From contig NC_090130.1 of assembly GCF_040581485.1 (NCBI RefSeq), positions 17,239,656 through 17,303,655 on the forward strand: a stretch of DNA of 64,000 nt, written 5' to 3'. A program made the position numbers and the translations under genes. Within the stretch, counting starts at the first letter, position 1; the number at the start of each line of letters is the position of its first letter. Below are positions 42,960 through 54,781 of the stretch, in pieces. Below the pieces are notes generated by a model. It made no database searches. It saw only the letters and a list, made by a program, of their open reading frames with translations, and was not told the DNA's origin. The stretch comes from Linepithema humile (Eukaryota; Arthropoda; Insecta; Hymenoptera; Formicidae).

Positions 42960-45044
42960 ATGGATAAGAAAAGGAAAAGATTTTCGTTTTATTCTCAGCG
43001 ACACGTTCGAAGATTAATTACAAATAATACAGCTGTCGATATAGATACCACATTTGAGGCAACACCGGGTTGCTCTTATCATATATCTTCCGTTGATGAA
43101 AACAGTCCAAAAATAATATCTAGAAATTTAAATAATACTATCAATATGATTCCAAAACTGAGTACTGATGCAGATGATGACGACAGTGACGACAATGACA
43201 ATTTAATCAATAATACAGTTGGATATGATATTGTTAATAATATAGATCAAACTGACAAATTCGAAGACGTAGAATCATCTTGTGCAGTTGAAGATTCACC
43301 GTCAGAAAGCGAAATTAATGAAGTTAATTTTGAAAGTGATTCTGGTGATAAAACTGACAATAAAAACTCAAAAAATAATTTTGATAAGTTTAAAAAAGAT
43401 TTGTATAATTAGTATATAGATAATTGTATATCGCACAAAGCTCTAACTAATTTGTTGCTTATTTTGCGAAAACGTACAAATTTACCATTTCCTAAAGATT
43501 CGCGAACTTTGCTACATACTACCAGAAATGTGGAATGTATTCCTGCAGAAATAAATTATTATCATTTTGGTTTTAAAAAAGCTCTTGAAAAAATGTTACA
43601 AGAACATATACAACAAATAGGTTCGACTAATGTTCTTAAAGTTTTTATAAATGTCGACGGATTACCAATTACAAAATCTAGTAATAATGCTTTGTGGCCT
43701 ATACTATGTCTCAATTCTGTTACGAAAGCAATATATATTATTGGAGCATACTATGGAAAAGCAAAACTTGCAAATAATAATGTTTTTCTACAAAAGTTTG
43801 TTGATGAAGCAATTGACGTAATAAATAATCCATTAATTCATAACGGACAAAGGGTTGAAATTAAGATACAGATTAAGATACAAGGTTTAATATGTGATGC
43901 TCCAGCTAAAGCTTTTCTTTTAAATGTTAAAAATCATAATGGTTACAATAGTTGTACGAAATGTACTATTCGAGGAAAATACATTAATGGTCGAATATGT
44001 TTTCTCTCGATAAATACTGACATTATTTTAAGATCAGATGAAGATTTTATTAATCATAAAGATAATGATTATCACACAGGAGAAATAATATTAACCAGCA
44101 TTCCTAATTTTAAACCTGTAACAGACGTACCACTAGATTATATGCATCTAATATGTTTAGGAGTTGTGAAGAAACTAATTTTACTTTGGCATAATGGACC
44201 AAGTTCAGTGAAACTTTCAAATAATATGAAACAAATCATATCAGAAGCGTTAGTTAACTTACGAAACACAATGCCTTATGAATATCATCGTAGACCGAAA
44301 TCTTTAATAGATTTTAGGCTGTGGAAAGCAACAGAATTTAGACAATTCCTCCTATATACTGGTCCAGTCGTATTAAAAAATGTTTTAAGAAAAGATGTTT
44401 ATTTAAACTTTTTAAGTTTACATGTTGCAATGATAATTCTTCTAAGTCCAGTTCTTTCAAAACATATAAGTTATATAGACTATGCGCAAAGTTTATTAGA
44501 GTATTTTGTTAATACATTCATTCAAATTTATGGTGAACAATATGTTTCTCATAATATTCACAATTTATTACACATTTGTGCAGATGCTAAAAAATATGGA
44601 CCATTAGATGAGTTTAGTGCATTTCCATTTGAAAATCATATGACATATATTAAAAAATTGATTCGTAAACCAGATAAACCTCTTCAGCAATTAGTAAAAC
44701 GATACACTGAAATAGAAATGTTAGGTTCAAAGACCTACTTAAATCGTGTTAAATTGAATGATTGTATATTATTAAAGAAATCTCATACAGTTGGATCTCT
44801 AATTGAAGGATATAATGTTACTTCTCAATTCAAAATACTTCAGAGTCATTCATACTTGATTAACTGCGATAATAAACAAAATAATTGTGTACTCTTAAAA
44901 AATGGAACTGTAGTCTTAATTTTAAACTTAATACAAACTGAAAATTGCAGAAAATTAATTATTGGGAAAAAACTAAAATACGTTAAAAGTTTGCACTTGC
45001 TACCTTCCGAATCAAATACTTTTCCACTCTTAAAAAAGGCATGA
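42960..45044 (+). pseudogene. Tnp2-like (CACTA-type) transposase, one in-frame stop
   Basis: The ATG at 42,960 opens with a basic MDKKRKRFSFYSQRHVRR stretch, followed by an acidic region to 43,409. An in-frame TAG at 43,410-43,412 is followed in the same frame by ISHKALTNLLLILRKRTN and then 530 open codons from 43,452. Blocks in order: FINVDGLPITKSSNNALWPIL; GAYYGKAKLANNNVFL; ICDAPAKAFLLNVKNHNGY-SCTKC (a DxPA block and a Cys motif); VPLDYMHLICLGVVKKL; and HNLLHI...YGPLDEFSAFPFENHM (acidic plus His residues). This is the Tnp2-like RNase H-fold transposase layout. Only one lesion is visible, so this is the best preserved copy here. Confidence 0.8.
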
Positions 45045-46424
45045 GAAGTCGATAGTCGAATGTATCGAAATCTCGAAAGTATCGAAGTGTATTGTTGCAG
45101 TTTTATCGCGACGCTGATTGGTTATCTCAATGTCATATAATTATTTACTTGATTTTAATAAATATTTATTTGTATGAAATAAATATTTACTTGAATCAAA
45201 AAAATATTTACTTGATTCTAATAAATATTTACTTGATTCTAATAAATATTTACTTGAATTAAAAAATTATTTATTTGATTCTAATAAATATTTATTTGTA
45301 TTAAATAAATATTTACTTAAATCAAAAAAATATTTACTTCATTCTAATAAATATTTACTTGATTCTAATAAATATTTATTTAATTTTTATAAATATTTAT
45401 TTAAATCAAAAAAATCATTTACTTGATTTTAATAAATATTTATTTGTATCAAATAAATATTTACTTAAATAAAAAAAATATTTACTTGTATAAAAAAAAT
45501 ATTTACTTAATTCTAATAAATATTTACTTGATTCTAATAAATATTTACTTAAATTTAAAAAATTATTTATTTGTTTCTAATTAATATTTATTTGTATTAA
45601 ATAAATATTTACTTGAATCAAAAAAATATTTACTACATTCTAATAAATATTTACTTGATTCTAATAAATATTTACTTGAATCAAATAAATATTTACTTGA
45701 TTCAAATAAATATTTATTAGAGTCAAATAAATATTTACTTTATTTTAATAAATATTTACTTTAATCAAAGAAATATTTACTTGAATAAAAAAATATTTAT
45801 TTGATTCTTATAAATATTTGCTTGATTTTAATAAATATTTACTTAAATCAAGAAAATATTTACTTGTATCAAATAAATATCTACTTGATTCTAATGTGTG
45901 AATATTTACTTAAATCAAAAAAATTTTTTATTTGAATAAGAAAAATATTTACTTAAATCAAAAAATATTTACTAAAATCTAATAAATATTTACTTGATCC
46001 TAATAAATATTTACTTGATTTTAATAAATATTTATTTGATTCTAATAAATATTTACTTTAATCAAAAAAATCATTTACTTGATTCCAATAAATATTGGCT
46101 TGATTCTAATAAACATTTACTTGATTCTAATAATTATTTATTTGAATTAAATAAATATTTATTTGAATCAAAAAAATATCTACTTGATTCTAATAAATAT
46201 TTACTTAATGCTAATAAATATTTACTTGATTTTGATAAATATTTAATTGAATCAAAAAAATAATTTACTTGAATAAAAAATATAATTATTTGATTCAAGT
46301 AAATATTTACTTGGAATAAAAAAAATCATTTACTTGAATCCATTCTTAAAAAAGGCATGAAAGATCGATACTCGAATGTATCGGAAGTATTGTTGATACT
46401 TTTCCGCGACGCTGATTGGTTATC
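45024..46424. repeat. 21-bp AT-rich minisatellite between copies of the transposase 3' end
   Basis: From about 45,140 to 46,340 the unit AATAAATATTTACTTGATTCT and variants repeat more than 50 times. The bracket is a diverged direct repeat of about 80 bp (45,024-45,128 and 46,343-46,424). It contains CTTAAAAAAGGCATGA, which is the transposase stop region, and CGCGACGCTGATTGGTTAT. The satellite therefore grew inside a duplication of the gene's 3' end. Confidence 0.85.
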
Positions 46425-47190
46425 GCGATTATTCTGATAGTTTGATAGCTTGATAGCGAAGATTATTTTGACGGTTATTTAAAATAAAAAAAATTTATTA
46501 AAATATTTTGATTTCTTAATTATTAACGTTTGTTTTTAATGTAAATGTTTAATGGTTATAAACTAATATACGATAACCTTCGCACGAATATCCGGCTGTT
46601 GGCTCTTTACGCTCCTATCGAATATTATTGATTTTAACAATCATCAGAGCCTGATACATCTATAATTCTTAATTATTAAATTATTATAATAAGTGCGCGC
46701 GCGCAGCGCGCGCCTGTATTGTTCTAGTAATATTAAAATTGTGATTGAAGAGAATCGCATATGTGCATGGCCATGTAAAAAAATCGAAGCAAAAATGTAG
46801 AAAATGCCTTATAAAGATAATTTAAGCATTGTTTTTCCTATTATACATACATAAAATATCTTATATTTTATTTATTTTATTATTTGATCTTTAAATTTAT
46901 ATTTAAACGTTGTATTATATAATAAACAAAAATAATTATAAATATTTTTTTTTTTAACTTTATCAATTGATACAATTGGCACATTTATTTCACAATTATG
47001 TTTTCTATAAATAATTGACAATTGATATGTAACAAAATATTATATTGATTTTTATTATATTAATAATATATAAATCCAATTAATAAAAATCTGACAATTC
47101 TGTGTGAATATTCCTTTTTTTATTTAATACTATTTTATTCTATAAAATTAATAAACTAATTTTATATTAATTTTTTAAGTTGGCTGTATA
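46425..47190. other. AT-rich interior of the large transposon
   Basis: No gene recognised. A GCGCGCGC-containing patch with a short self-complementary run lies at 46,694-46,716. Confidence 0.4.
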
Positions 47191-47932
47191 CAGGGTGTCC
47201 CAGACCTACCGTCAAACCTCTTCAGGGTAGATTCCTGATGTGATTCTGAGCCGAAAGTTCCTCTTGCAAAATGTCGAGGGTGTCCTAGTTTTTGAGTTAT
47301 AACCGGTTACAGATCACCAATAAATGCGGTGAATTTTCGCGCGCTCAGGGACGTCACACATCGAAGAACCCCGCGCGCGTGTCTTGTATAACAATTTATT
47401 TAACGCGTTTCTCGTAATTATTTACTGTTCACTGTTCACTGTTCACTGTTCACTGTTGCACTTAATCCTCCACAGAAAGGGTAGAGTCAGGAAATGTCGC
47501 CGGTCAGTTCACACGGTCACACACAGCGTATCTTGCTTTTAACACGCGACGCGTTTTCGCGCACGTGTGTAGCAAGGTTACCATCGCGTCACTTTTTGAC
47601 ACTTTTCACTTAACAAACTGATCACTGATGACTTACCGAATTGTACGAAATTACGATACGCACGCGGAAGTCGTTAAGCACGACACAAGTGCAGAACTGT
47701 CAAGCACTAGCGTGAAGCGCAACGCGCTAGTGTGACAGAAAATCAATACGAGCGATACAAAGTATGTCTTATCGCGTCGATACGGAGCAATCGATACGAT
47801 GTTTCTTAATAATAAAAATTAAATAAAACAAAGTAAAACTTTTATTTTTATTAAAAAATTAAATTATTTTTCATTAATTTTAATTTATTTATTTTTATAA
47901 ATTAGTAGATATTAATTAATTATTATTAATAT

Positions 47933-48384
47933 TGTTGCGTTGTCTTTCCGATCGCAACCGTAAGTTCGAGATCCGCTTGGGGAACAGGACGCACTGCTTA
48001 GAGGTGTGGAATAACTGGACGCAAACCTTGACTCGAACAATTTATTTAATCACTCACAAACCGCCAGGACGGTGTTAGATTTTCGTGAGCCGTGTACGGA
48101 CACGGGGAAACGAGTCGGTGTATTCGCGTATCGTAAACTGAATCCGTCGCTGCTTGCGCGCGACTGTATTTATACGAATCGGCAATCAAGAGTTTTGTAA
48201 TATTATTGATATGTTATTGTTGATATTTCTCGGATTGCTGATTCGTGTCACCTTGAATCCGAGGTTGTTTCTCTGCAGCCTCATCGTTATTCTTTATTTG
48301 CTAAATAATTCTTTCTTAGTATTTTTATTTTGGTATTTAACTTAATTAACCTTATAGCGATACGTTGTGTTACGACACACAACA
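47933..48384 (-). repeat. 3' LTR of gypsy-type copy 2 (left)
   Basis: 452 bp, TGTTGCGTTGTC...CACACAACA on the plus strand, followed by TCCCTCCCCCG, the complement of the polypurine tract. Confidence 0.93.
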
Positions 48385-48489
48385 TCCCTCCCCCGCGAAT
48401 GGAAGGAAATGTAGGTACGGAGTTTCCGTGCGGAGTAGGCGGTGCGAGTGTATAGTTTTACAGTTAGTTCTTGTCCTACCGTCTACCTA

Positions 48490-49370
48490 TTATTCCGCAG
48501 TAGTCTTTCTTTTTCGTAATAATAGTATTGCTCCTATGCCTAGTGCTAATACAATAATCACGATGGCAAGCGAACTTGTGACCACAGGATACAAAGTCAA
48601 GGGTTGAATAATTTTTCCCTCTGTTAACTCGTCGTCTACTTCTCTTATTTTTTCTCCCAAATCTATTAATTCCTTTGAATTTTGTATCATCTTTTTCAAT
48701 TTTAACGGTTTGATTTCCATGCTCGTTTCACCATTAGTTATACCTTCTATTTTTCCCGTTAGATTAAAACGTGGTATATATGCCTGAATGTTCGGGCCTT
48801 CTATTATTGTTCCTGTGTTCAGGGTCATGTCCTTCGCAATTATTTTACAATTATTTAATAGAGTTATTTTACCTGTTCGTGTGATTTTGGTCTGTATTTC
48901 CTTATGGTTTAAACAAGTAATCATTACGTCTTGTTCGCTGTTAGTCGAATATAACCAAGAATTTTCCTTCGTTAATGCAATCCAAATAGTTTGGTTAAAA
49001 CTTACATACTTATTTCCGCAAATTGCCCTTTTTGTCAAACCTACATACAATTGTACTTCACATAACGCTCGAGGGTTAATATTATATATCGGACTATCCG
49101 ATTTACATATATATTTCTTGTCTATCTCAATACATTTTTCTAAGTTTTCTTCGCTTATCGCTAGATATACGGATAATTCTAAATTTACAGCAAACAATTG
49201 TTGGTTAATCTCGGTAAATACAAATATCCCGCGTTGGTCAGGGACAGGTAAAGGTATGGCTTTTATTAACCTGTATTTCGGATATGTTACAAGTGGCAAT
49301 TTCAACGTTACAAATATAGTCTCATTCTTAACATACGAGTTTACACTTGTAATTTTTTCAAACGTTGACC
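48490..49370 (-). pseudogene. Env-like glycoprotein, C-terminal two thirds
   Basis: 271 codons from the first Met; homologous sequence continues in frame upstream to about 49,370. It aligns along its length with the copy 1 Env (ALCEVQLYVGL; TIWIALTKENSWLYSTN; NNCKIIAKDMT) and ends in a membrane segment (LAIVIIVLALGIGAILLL) with a basic tail. The signal region, cleavage site and fusion-peptide region are missing. Sequence upstream of 49,370 belongs to the integrase tail, so the deletion joint is here. Confidence 0.75.
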
Positions 49371-52231
49371 AATAATTTTAAACGGTTCGCATGCACCGTC
49401 ATCTCTTTCCTCCCCTTTTTAATAGTGTAGTTTACTTCCGAATTCCTTTTTACTATTACGTATGGCCCGCACCATAACGTTTCTAATTTCTTTGAACGTC
49501 CTCGTTGTAACGTTTCATCATATAATAACACTTTATCACCTTCCTGGAAGATGACTTGATTAGCCCGTTTGTCGTAATACCGTTTAGCTTTTACCTTTTT
49601 TTTATGCTTTTCCGGCAACCGGTACGGTCGCGTGTTGGCGGGCGCCGTTCCCGGCCGCGTCGCGATCTCGTGTTTCATCGCCACGGTATGAGTCAGCGGT
49701 TCTCCTTCTATATGAAAGATATCGCTGTACTCTTCACAAATCTTTGCTATTGCCTTTTGCTCTTCCTTATTCAAATGTTCAATTCTTAATGCGTCTCTTA
49801 TTTTCTCCAAACGAGACATTGGCTTATCTGTTGCCTTGTTAACTTCAGTATTAAATACTTGAATTCCTGTTTCCGCTTCTAACAATGTTAACTCTACGTG
49901 TGGAGTCTGTATGTCTACCGGCTTATCGGTAGTGTTGATTACGCTTATGACACAACCGTAATCTTGAGCTGTCGTCACGCAACCTCCTATGATAATTCCC
50001 GGCTGCATTTCCAATGCATGCACTATTCCTGTCATATTTTTATTTGTAGTGGCGGATATTATGGTCTCACTTCGTGACTTCAATGTGACTGGTCGGCACG
50101 GAAATAGTTTAAATTTGGTGTCCCCTATCGTTAGTCGCTTAGTGGGGTAATCCCATTTCATCACGTGCTTTTTAAGGAAATCAACTCCTAATATTCCTTC
50201 ATGACTTATCGGAAAATTGTCCTTCACCACATGCATTTTATGCGTAATAACTTGCCCTTTCAATAGTACGTGAGCCATTATCGTGCCCAACGTTTCGGCC
50301 TTCTGTCCAGTAGCGCCTATTATCATTATCTTTTCATCGTAAACTAAAGTTTCTTCTTTTAAGGTTTTCAATTTAATTAAAGTTATTGCAGCTCCTGTAT
50401 CTACGAGCATAACTGCCCGTGCTGCTCGAATTTCTTGCATAGGTACTGCTATTAAATCTAGATTAAGTTCGGCCTGCGCATATTCGCCTACTGATGCTAT
50501 CTGCAATGTTTTTGCGGGTCGTGCTGTTTTTATGTTTGCCTCTTCTCCTTCGCCTTGCTTGGCGTTTTTCCTCGTTCGGGCGTCGTCCTTGTCTGGCCTT
50601 CCATGCAATGACCAACAGGTATCTTGATTGTGCCCCGATCTTTTGCAATGTTTACAAAATATGTTCATCATGTTGACCTTCTGGCCGCTAGCTCTCGGTA
50701 ATTGATACCGGTTATTATAATTATGAAAGCGTCCTATTCTGCAATCACGCCCTTCATGACCCAATTTGCCGCATTTGATACATTTTAGTATCTTTTCTCT
50801 TGCGCCGTTACTATTACTGAATTTGTTATAATTCCTATTTTCGGAATACGGACTTTGCAATTTTTCTTCAGCCGTCGCTATCGCAATCGCCTCTTGTAGC
50901 GTTTTGTAATTGCGTGCGCGTACTATAGTTTTAATGCTTTCGTTTAGTCCGATTTGGTAGTTTTGTAACGCTAAGTTTTGTATAGTGGTCTTTATTGTAT
51001 TTTTCTCCATGACCGTGAGACTTTTTCCATCGATCATCGCTTCGTAAAGTTTCATCGCGAGCTGATCTGCTCGTGTACCGAAAGCTTGGGCGTTCTCTCC
51101 ATGCTTCTGCTTTAGCGTGTTAAATTCAATTTGCAAGTGCGTTATACTCTTATGAGTTGTATATCCTGCTTCTATTTCTCGTTTTAATTGCACGAACGTT
51201 TGAATATCTCTTGTTTGAAAATCGAGCAAGACCTTTCCCTTTAACTTAGTACACAGTATCGCCTTCAGCAACTGTAATTCTCCCAAAGGGTCTATACTTT
51301 CCACCGCGTAAGTACTCGCGCTGAGGAACTCTTGTATTTTAGCCTGTGACGTTCCGTCAATCTCTGGGATTAAGCTTCGCGCTTCTTTTAGTTGCATATA
51401 CCCATGCATGGCTATCGGCCTATTTCGTATATCCGACATACCCCGTCCGTATGCTACATCCGCGTTATCAGTTACGCGCCTAGTAGTCAGTGGTACATTC
51501 AATTCTCGTTGGCCCGGTATAGCTAAGAGCCGTTGCTGCCACTCTTGCTGTTGCCCCCGTACGTTTTCTATTTGTTCGTGGAATTGCTCTTGCATTTCGG
51601 TCAACTGTTGTCTTATTTCGCGCACAAAGTCCATCATTGTATCTGTTAGCTCTGAGTTTCGCGTCGCGTCTTCAGTTTTTGCCCCTGCGTTTTGCGTCAT
51701 TTCCTTTCTTAATAACTCAATATCCCGGTCGATTTCTGACTCGGTAGTCTTCGGTAATTCTTGATCATTATTCATTTTTACTTCAGTGCGGAACTCGTCT
51801 GGGTCGAAAACGCAACTATCATAAGATGTGAGTGCGAACTCACTGTATTCCGATACGTGACTCGGAGTTCTACTTGGCAGATGCCTACTTTGTCGCGGTT
51901 TTTTGTCCTCGCGAGTAGCTTTCAAAGCACTGTCGAGCCCTAGCAATGTACGATTGCGCTCAACGGTTGGTTTTTTCGAAATGGTATCTGTGTTCGCGTC
52001 CCCGGTACTTTGCTTCTTATTTCCAGTTTTCTTTCCTGTCGTCTTACTACGTTGTTCGCTTACGCTCAACGCTCGTTGATCTTGGTTGCGGATCAACCGA
52101 GATTGGTTTGGTTGGGATTCTACGATTGCGCGCTTTTCCTCTCCGTTCGCGGAGCTATCTAACGCCTCACTATGATTTCGGTTGTCGTTCAACCAAAATT
52201 GGAAGCCTAATTTCTCTCGTTTCCCGGACAT
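49358..52231 (-). pseudogene. Gag, protease and truncated Pol fused by an in-frame deletion
   Basis: 957 open codons. Residues 1 to about 300: disordered and coiled-coil Gag (LTEMQEQFHEQIENVRGQQQ). About 300-470: capsid-like helical domain. About 490-560: zinc knuckles CIKCGKLGHEGRDC and CKHCKRSGHNQDTC. About 630-740: retropepsin with LVDTGAAITLI and ILGVDF. About 840-880: the first residues of reverse transcriptase (IATRPGTAPANTRPYRLPEKH). The frame then jumps without a stop into the integrase C-terminus (KRYYDKRANQVIFQEGDKVLL; WCGPYVI). The catalytic domains of Pol are absent, so particles could form but not copy themselves. Confidence 0.9.
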
Positions 52232-52573
52232 TCGCTTTTCCTAATATTATTTCTTATTATTGACTTACATTAGGCCGCTCGCTCGCATGATGCACGCTGC
52301 TGGTTAGCTGATCCGTTGTTGAGGTAGGTCGCGATCCTTGCCTGTCGTCGTCCTCTCGGGTTACGCTGACTCAGCTTGGTCGTTGCTCCGCCAGGCACCT
52401 TTCCGCCGCTTTGTTGCCCGGACTGTCGTCGCCTTGTGAATCCAGGCGATTTTCCACACTGCCTTCTCACCTCACTTTTGTAGCTCCAGGTGATAGATTC
52501 TCTCAGTGGTCCCTCTGTTACCACTGCCGATATCCGATTATCGGGTGTCCAGAATGAACTTCGGTAATTGCGG

Positions 52574-52591
52574 ATCCCACCGCTGCCACCA
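52574..52591 (-). promoter_or_regulatory. Primer binding site of gypsy-type copy 2, tRNA-Leu
   Basis: The plus strand reads ATCCCACCGCTGCCACCA, identical to copy 1 over this span; six bases separate it from the 5' LTR. Confidence 0.85.
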
Positions 52592-52597
52592 AATTTA

Positions 52598-53049
52598 TGT
52601 TGCGTTGTCTTTCCGATCGCAACCGTAAGTTCGAGATCCGCTTGGGGAACAGGACGCACTGCTTAGAGGTGTGGAATAACTGGACGCAAACCTTGACTCG
52701 AACAATTTATTTAATCACTCACAAACCGCCAGGACGGTGTTAGATTTTCGTGAGCCGTGTACGGACACGGGGAAACGAGTCGGTGTATTCGCGTATCGTA
52801 AACTGAATCCGTCGCTGCTTGCGCGCGACTGTATTTATACGAATCGGCAATCAAGAGTTTTGTAATATTATTGATATGTTATTGTTGATATTTCTCGGAT
52901 TGCTGATTCGTGTCACCTTGAATCCGAGGTTGTTTCTCTGCAGCCTCATCGTTATTCTTTATTTGCTAAATAATTCTTTCTTAGTATTTTTATTTTGGTA
53001 TTTAACTTAATTAACCTTATAGCGATACGTTGTGTTACGACACACAACA
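52598..53049 (-). repeat. 5' LTR of gypsy-type copy 2 (right)
   Basis: 452 bp, no difference from the left LTR noticed. Confidence 0.93.
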
Positions 53050-53184
53050 ATATTAATTATTTATTTTTAAAAAATTTACAATATTTATTTTACATTAATT
53101 ATTATAAGTATTAGAACAGTATAACATGCATTAATATTTACAATTAATATTTACAATATTTATAATTAGTTTAATTTTTAATTA

Positions 53185-53410
53185 AAATGTCATAATATTC
53201 TGCTGCAGTGTACTCCATATTTCATAAACGTTTTATGACATTAGAGTAAAGTACGGCGCGAGTATGCGAATAAATGATGTACTAAATAACATTATTCTTT
53301 TTTTATTTAGTATATCATTTGTTCGCATTCCCACTTTTTAACAATAATGCAATAAAACGTTTGTAAAATATGGAGTACACTGCAGCAGAGTATTGTGATA
53401 TTTTAATTAT
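53185..53410. repeat. Small inverted repeat at the mariner transposase start
   Basis: About 53,185-53,245 is the inverse of 53,350-53,405, which holds the transposase ATG and first codons (key word CTGCAGCAGAGTATTGTGAT). The 5' end of the gene thus exists in both orientations around a loop of about 100 bp. Confidence 0.7.
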
Positions 53411-54499
53411 TTACGGAGAGTGTGGTTAGAACTGTCTCCTTACCGCGCGAGAATATAACGCTCGTTTTCCGGGGCGGAGACAAATCAATCCACATGTCAT
53501 TTTGCGACTGTTGCATCGCGCGCGAAGAACGAACCGTTTGATTCCTGATAAACATCTCAATGTCATTGCTGAACGTCGCGCTCGTACGGTAAACAACGAA
53601 GAGAGGATCTTGGATACGGTGAACAATGCTCCAGAAATGAGCGTACGCGAGATTAGCCGCGAGCTCACGATCTCACGTAGCACTGTCCACCGCGTGCTAC
53701 GTGATAACAGATTCCGTGCGTATCATTTTACGCGAGTGCAACATTTGTTGCCAATGGATTTTGCTGCAAGACTTCGTTTTTGCACGTGGCTCTTAGACCA
53801 GGAGTATGATCGACCTGGTTTCGCGCGTGAAATCTTATTCACGGATGAATCGCATTTCACGCGCGATGATGTATTCAATATGCGGAATACACATTTATGG
53901 GCGGACGAGAATCCAAGAGAGTACAGGATTCGAAGTTTTCAACATCGGTTTAGTATAAATCTGTGGGCTGGCGTGCTGAACAACGCAATTGTAAGTATAT
54001 TCTCCTTGATCAAGCAAAGTTTCGAGAATTCATTTTCTTATCTTTTCAGATTGGTCCGTTTGAACTGCCAGCGCGAATGACAGGTCAATCGTATACACAA
54101 TTTTTGCGAAATAACTTGCCGGAACTATTAGAAAACGTGCCGCTGGATCAGCGAATACGCATGATGTTCCAGCAAGACGGAGCCCCGCCGCACACTTGTA
54201 GGATGGTGCGTCAAGTATTAAATGAAATTTTTGAAAACCGATGGATCGGACGCCTAGGTCCCGTGCAATGGCCAGCGAGATCACCAGACCTGACCCCATT
54301 AGATTTTTTTCTTTGGGGTACGGTGAAAAATTACGTTTACCGTGAACGCATCGACAATCGTGAAGAATTGAGCGACAAGATTGTTGAGGCATTCGCAAAA
54401 ATAACACCGGAAATGGTAAACAACGCACAACGCAGTCTGTTGCGACGGGCAAGGCTCTGCGTCGAATGCGATGGTGGCCAATTTGAACACCTCTTGTGA
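53370..54499 (+). pseudogene. DD41D mariner transposase with a 59-nt intron and one early stop
   Basis: The ATG at 53,370 opens a frame to 53,990. A canonical intron (GTAAGTATAT...TCTTTTCAG, 53,991-54,049) ends it, and exon 2 runs from 54,050 to the stop at 54,499. The total of about 356 residues is normal for the family. The N-terminus has helix-turn-helix blocks (MSVREISRELTISRSTVHRVL). Catalytic blocks are LFTDESHF, FQQDGAPPH and WPARSPDLTPLDFFLWG. I count 41 residues between the second and third catalytic Asp, i.e. DD41D. The only lesion seen is an in-frame TAG at 53,427-53,429. The intron length is not a multiple of three, so splicing is needed to join the frames. Confidence 0.88.
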
Positions 54500-54580
54500 A
54501 ATAGGTACGACAATAACAATGTTATTTTGTATGATAAACGGTATGCTTGCGATAAACATGCAACATACATATGAGTTACT

Positions 54581-54781
54581 TTATATTTTCAGATTTGTGC
54601 AGCAAAATCTGTTATTACGCAGTACACGGTGAACAGTGTTACGCGAGATTGCGACCTTACGACTCATCTCGCGTACGTTCATTTCTGGAGCATTGTTCAC
54701 CGGATCTAGGATCCTCTCTTCGTTGTTTACCGTACGAGCACGACGTTTAGCAATGACATTGAGATGTCTATCAGGAATCAA
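54581..54781 (-). pseudogene. Inverted fragment of the mariner transposase N-terminus
   Basis: 66 codons homologous to the DNA-binding region of the preceding gene (ARTVNNEERILDPVNNAPEM...NTVHRVLRNNRF) on the opposite strand, with about 10 percent differences. It is part of the long inverted arm. Confidence 0.85.

Larger units (their letters stand above)
47933..53049 (-). mobile_element. Gypsy/errantivirus-like LTR element, internally deleted, copy 2
   Basis: Two 452-bp LTRs that look identical by eye, an ATAT duplication, a tRNA-Leu primer site and the same polypurine tract as copy 1, but unrelated LTR length and sequence. Gag and protease are complete. Most of reverse transcriptase, RNase H, the integrase core and the first third of env are deleted. 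The mirror arm of the mariner confirms the unoccupied site. Very recent insertion. Confidence 0.92.

Noticed and set aside
45994..46263. 89-codon frame with repeated LLDSNKYL
   Set aside because: Translation of the 21-bp minisatellite; a multiple-of-three period keeps it open by chance.
46694..46716. GCGCGCGCAGCGCGCGC run as a possible regulatory site
   Set aside because: A short simple-sequence palindrome without further context.
48154..48345. 63-codon frame repeated identically at 52,819-53,010
   Set aside because: Both lie inside the two LTRs of the same element and are repeated only because the LTRs are.
31502..53049. Possibility that the two gypsy-type elements are infectious endogenous viruses
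   Set aside because: Both lack the Pol catalytic region, and both env-like genes are truncated at the N-terminus. They cannot be complete.
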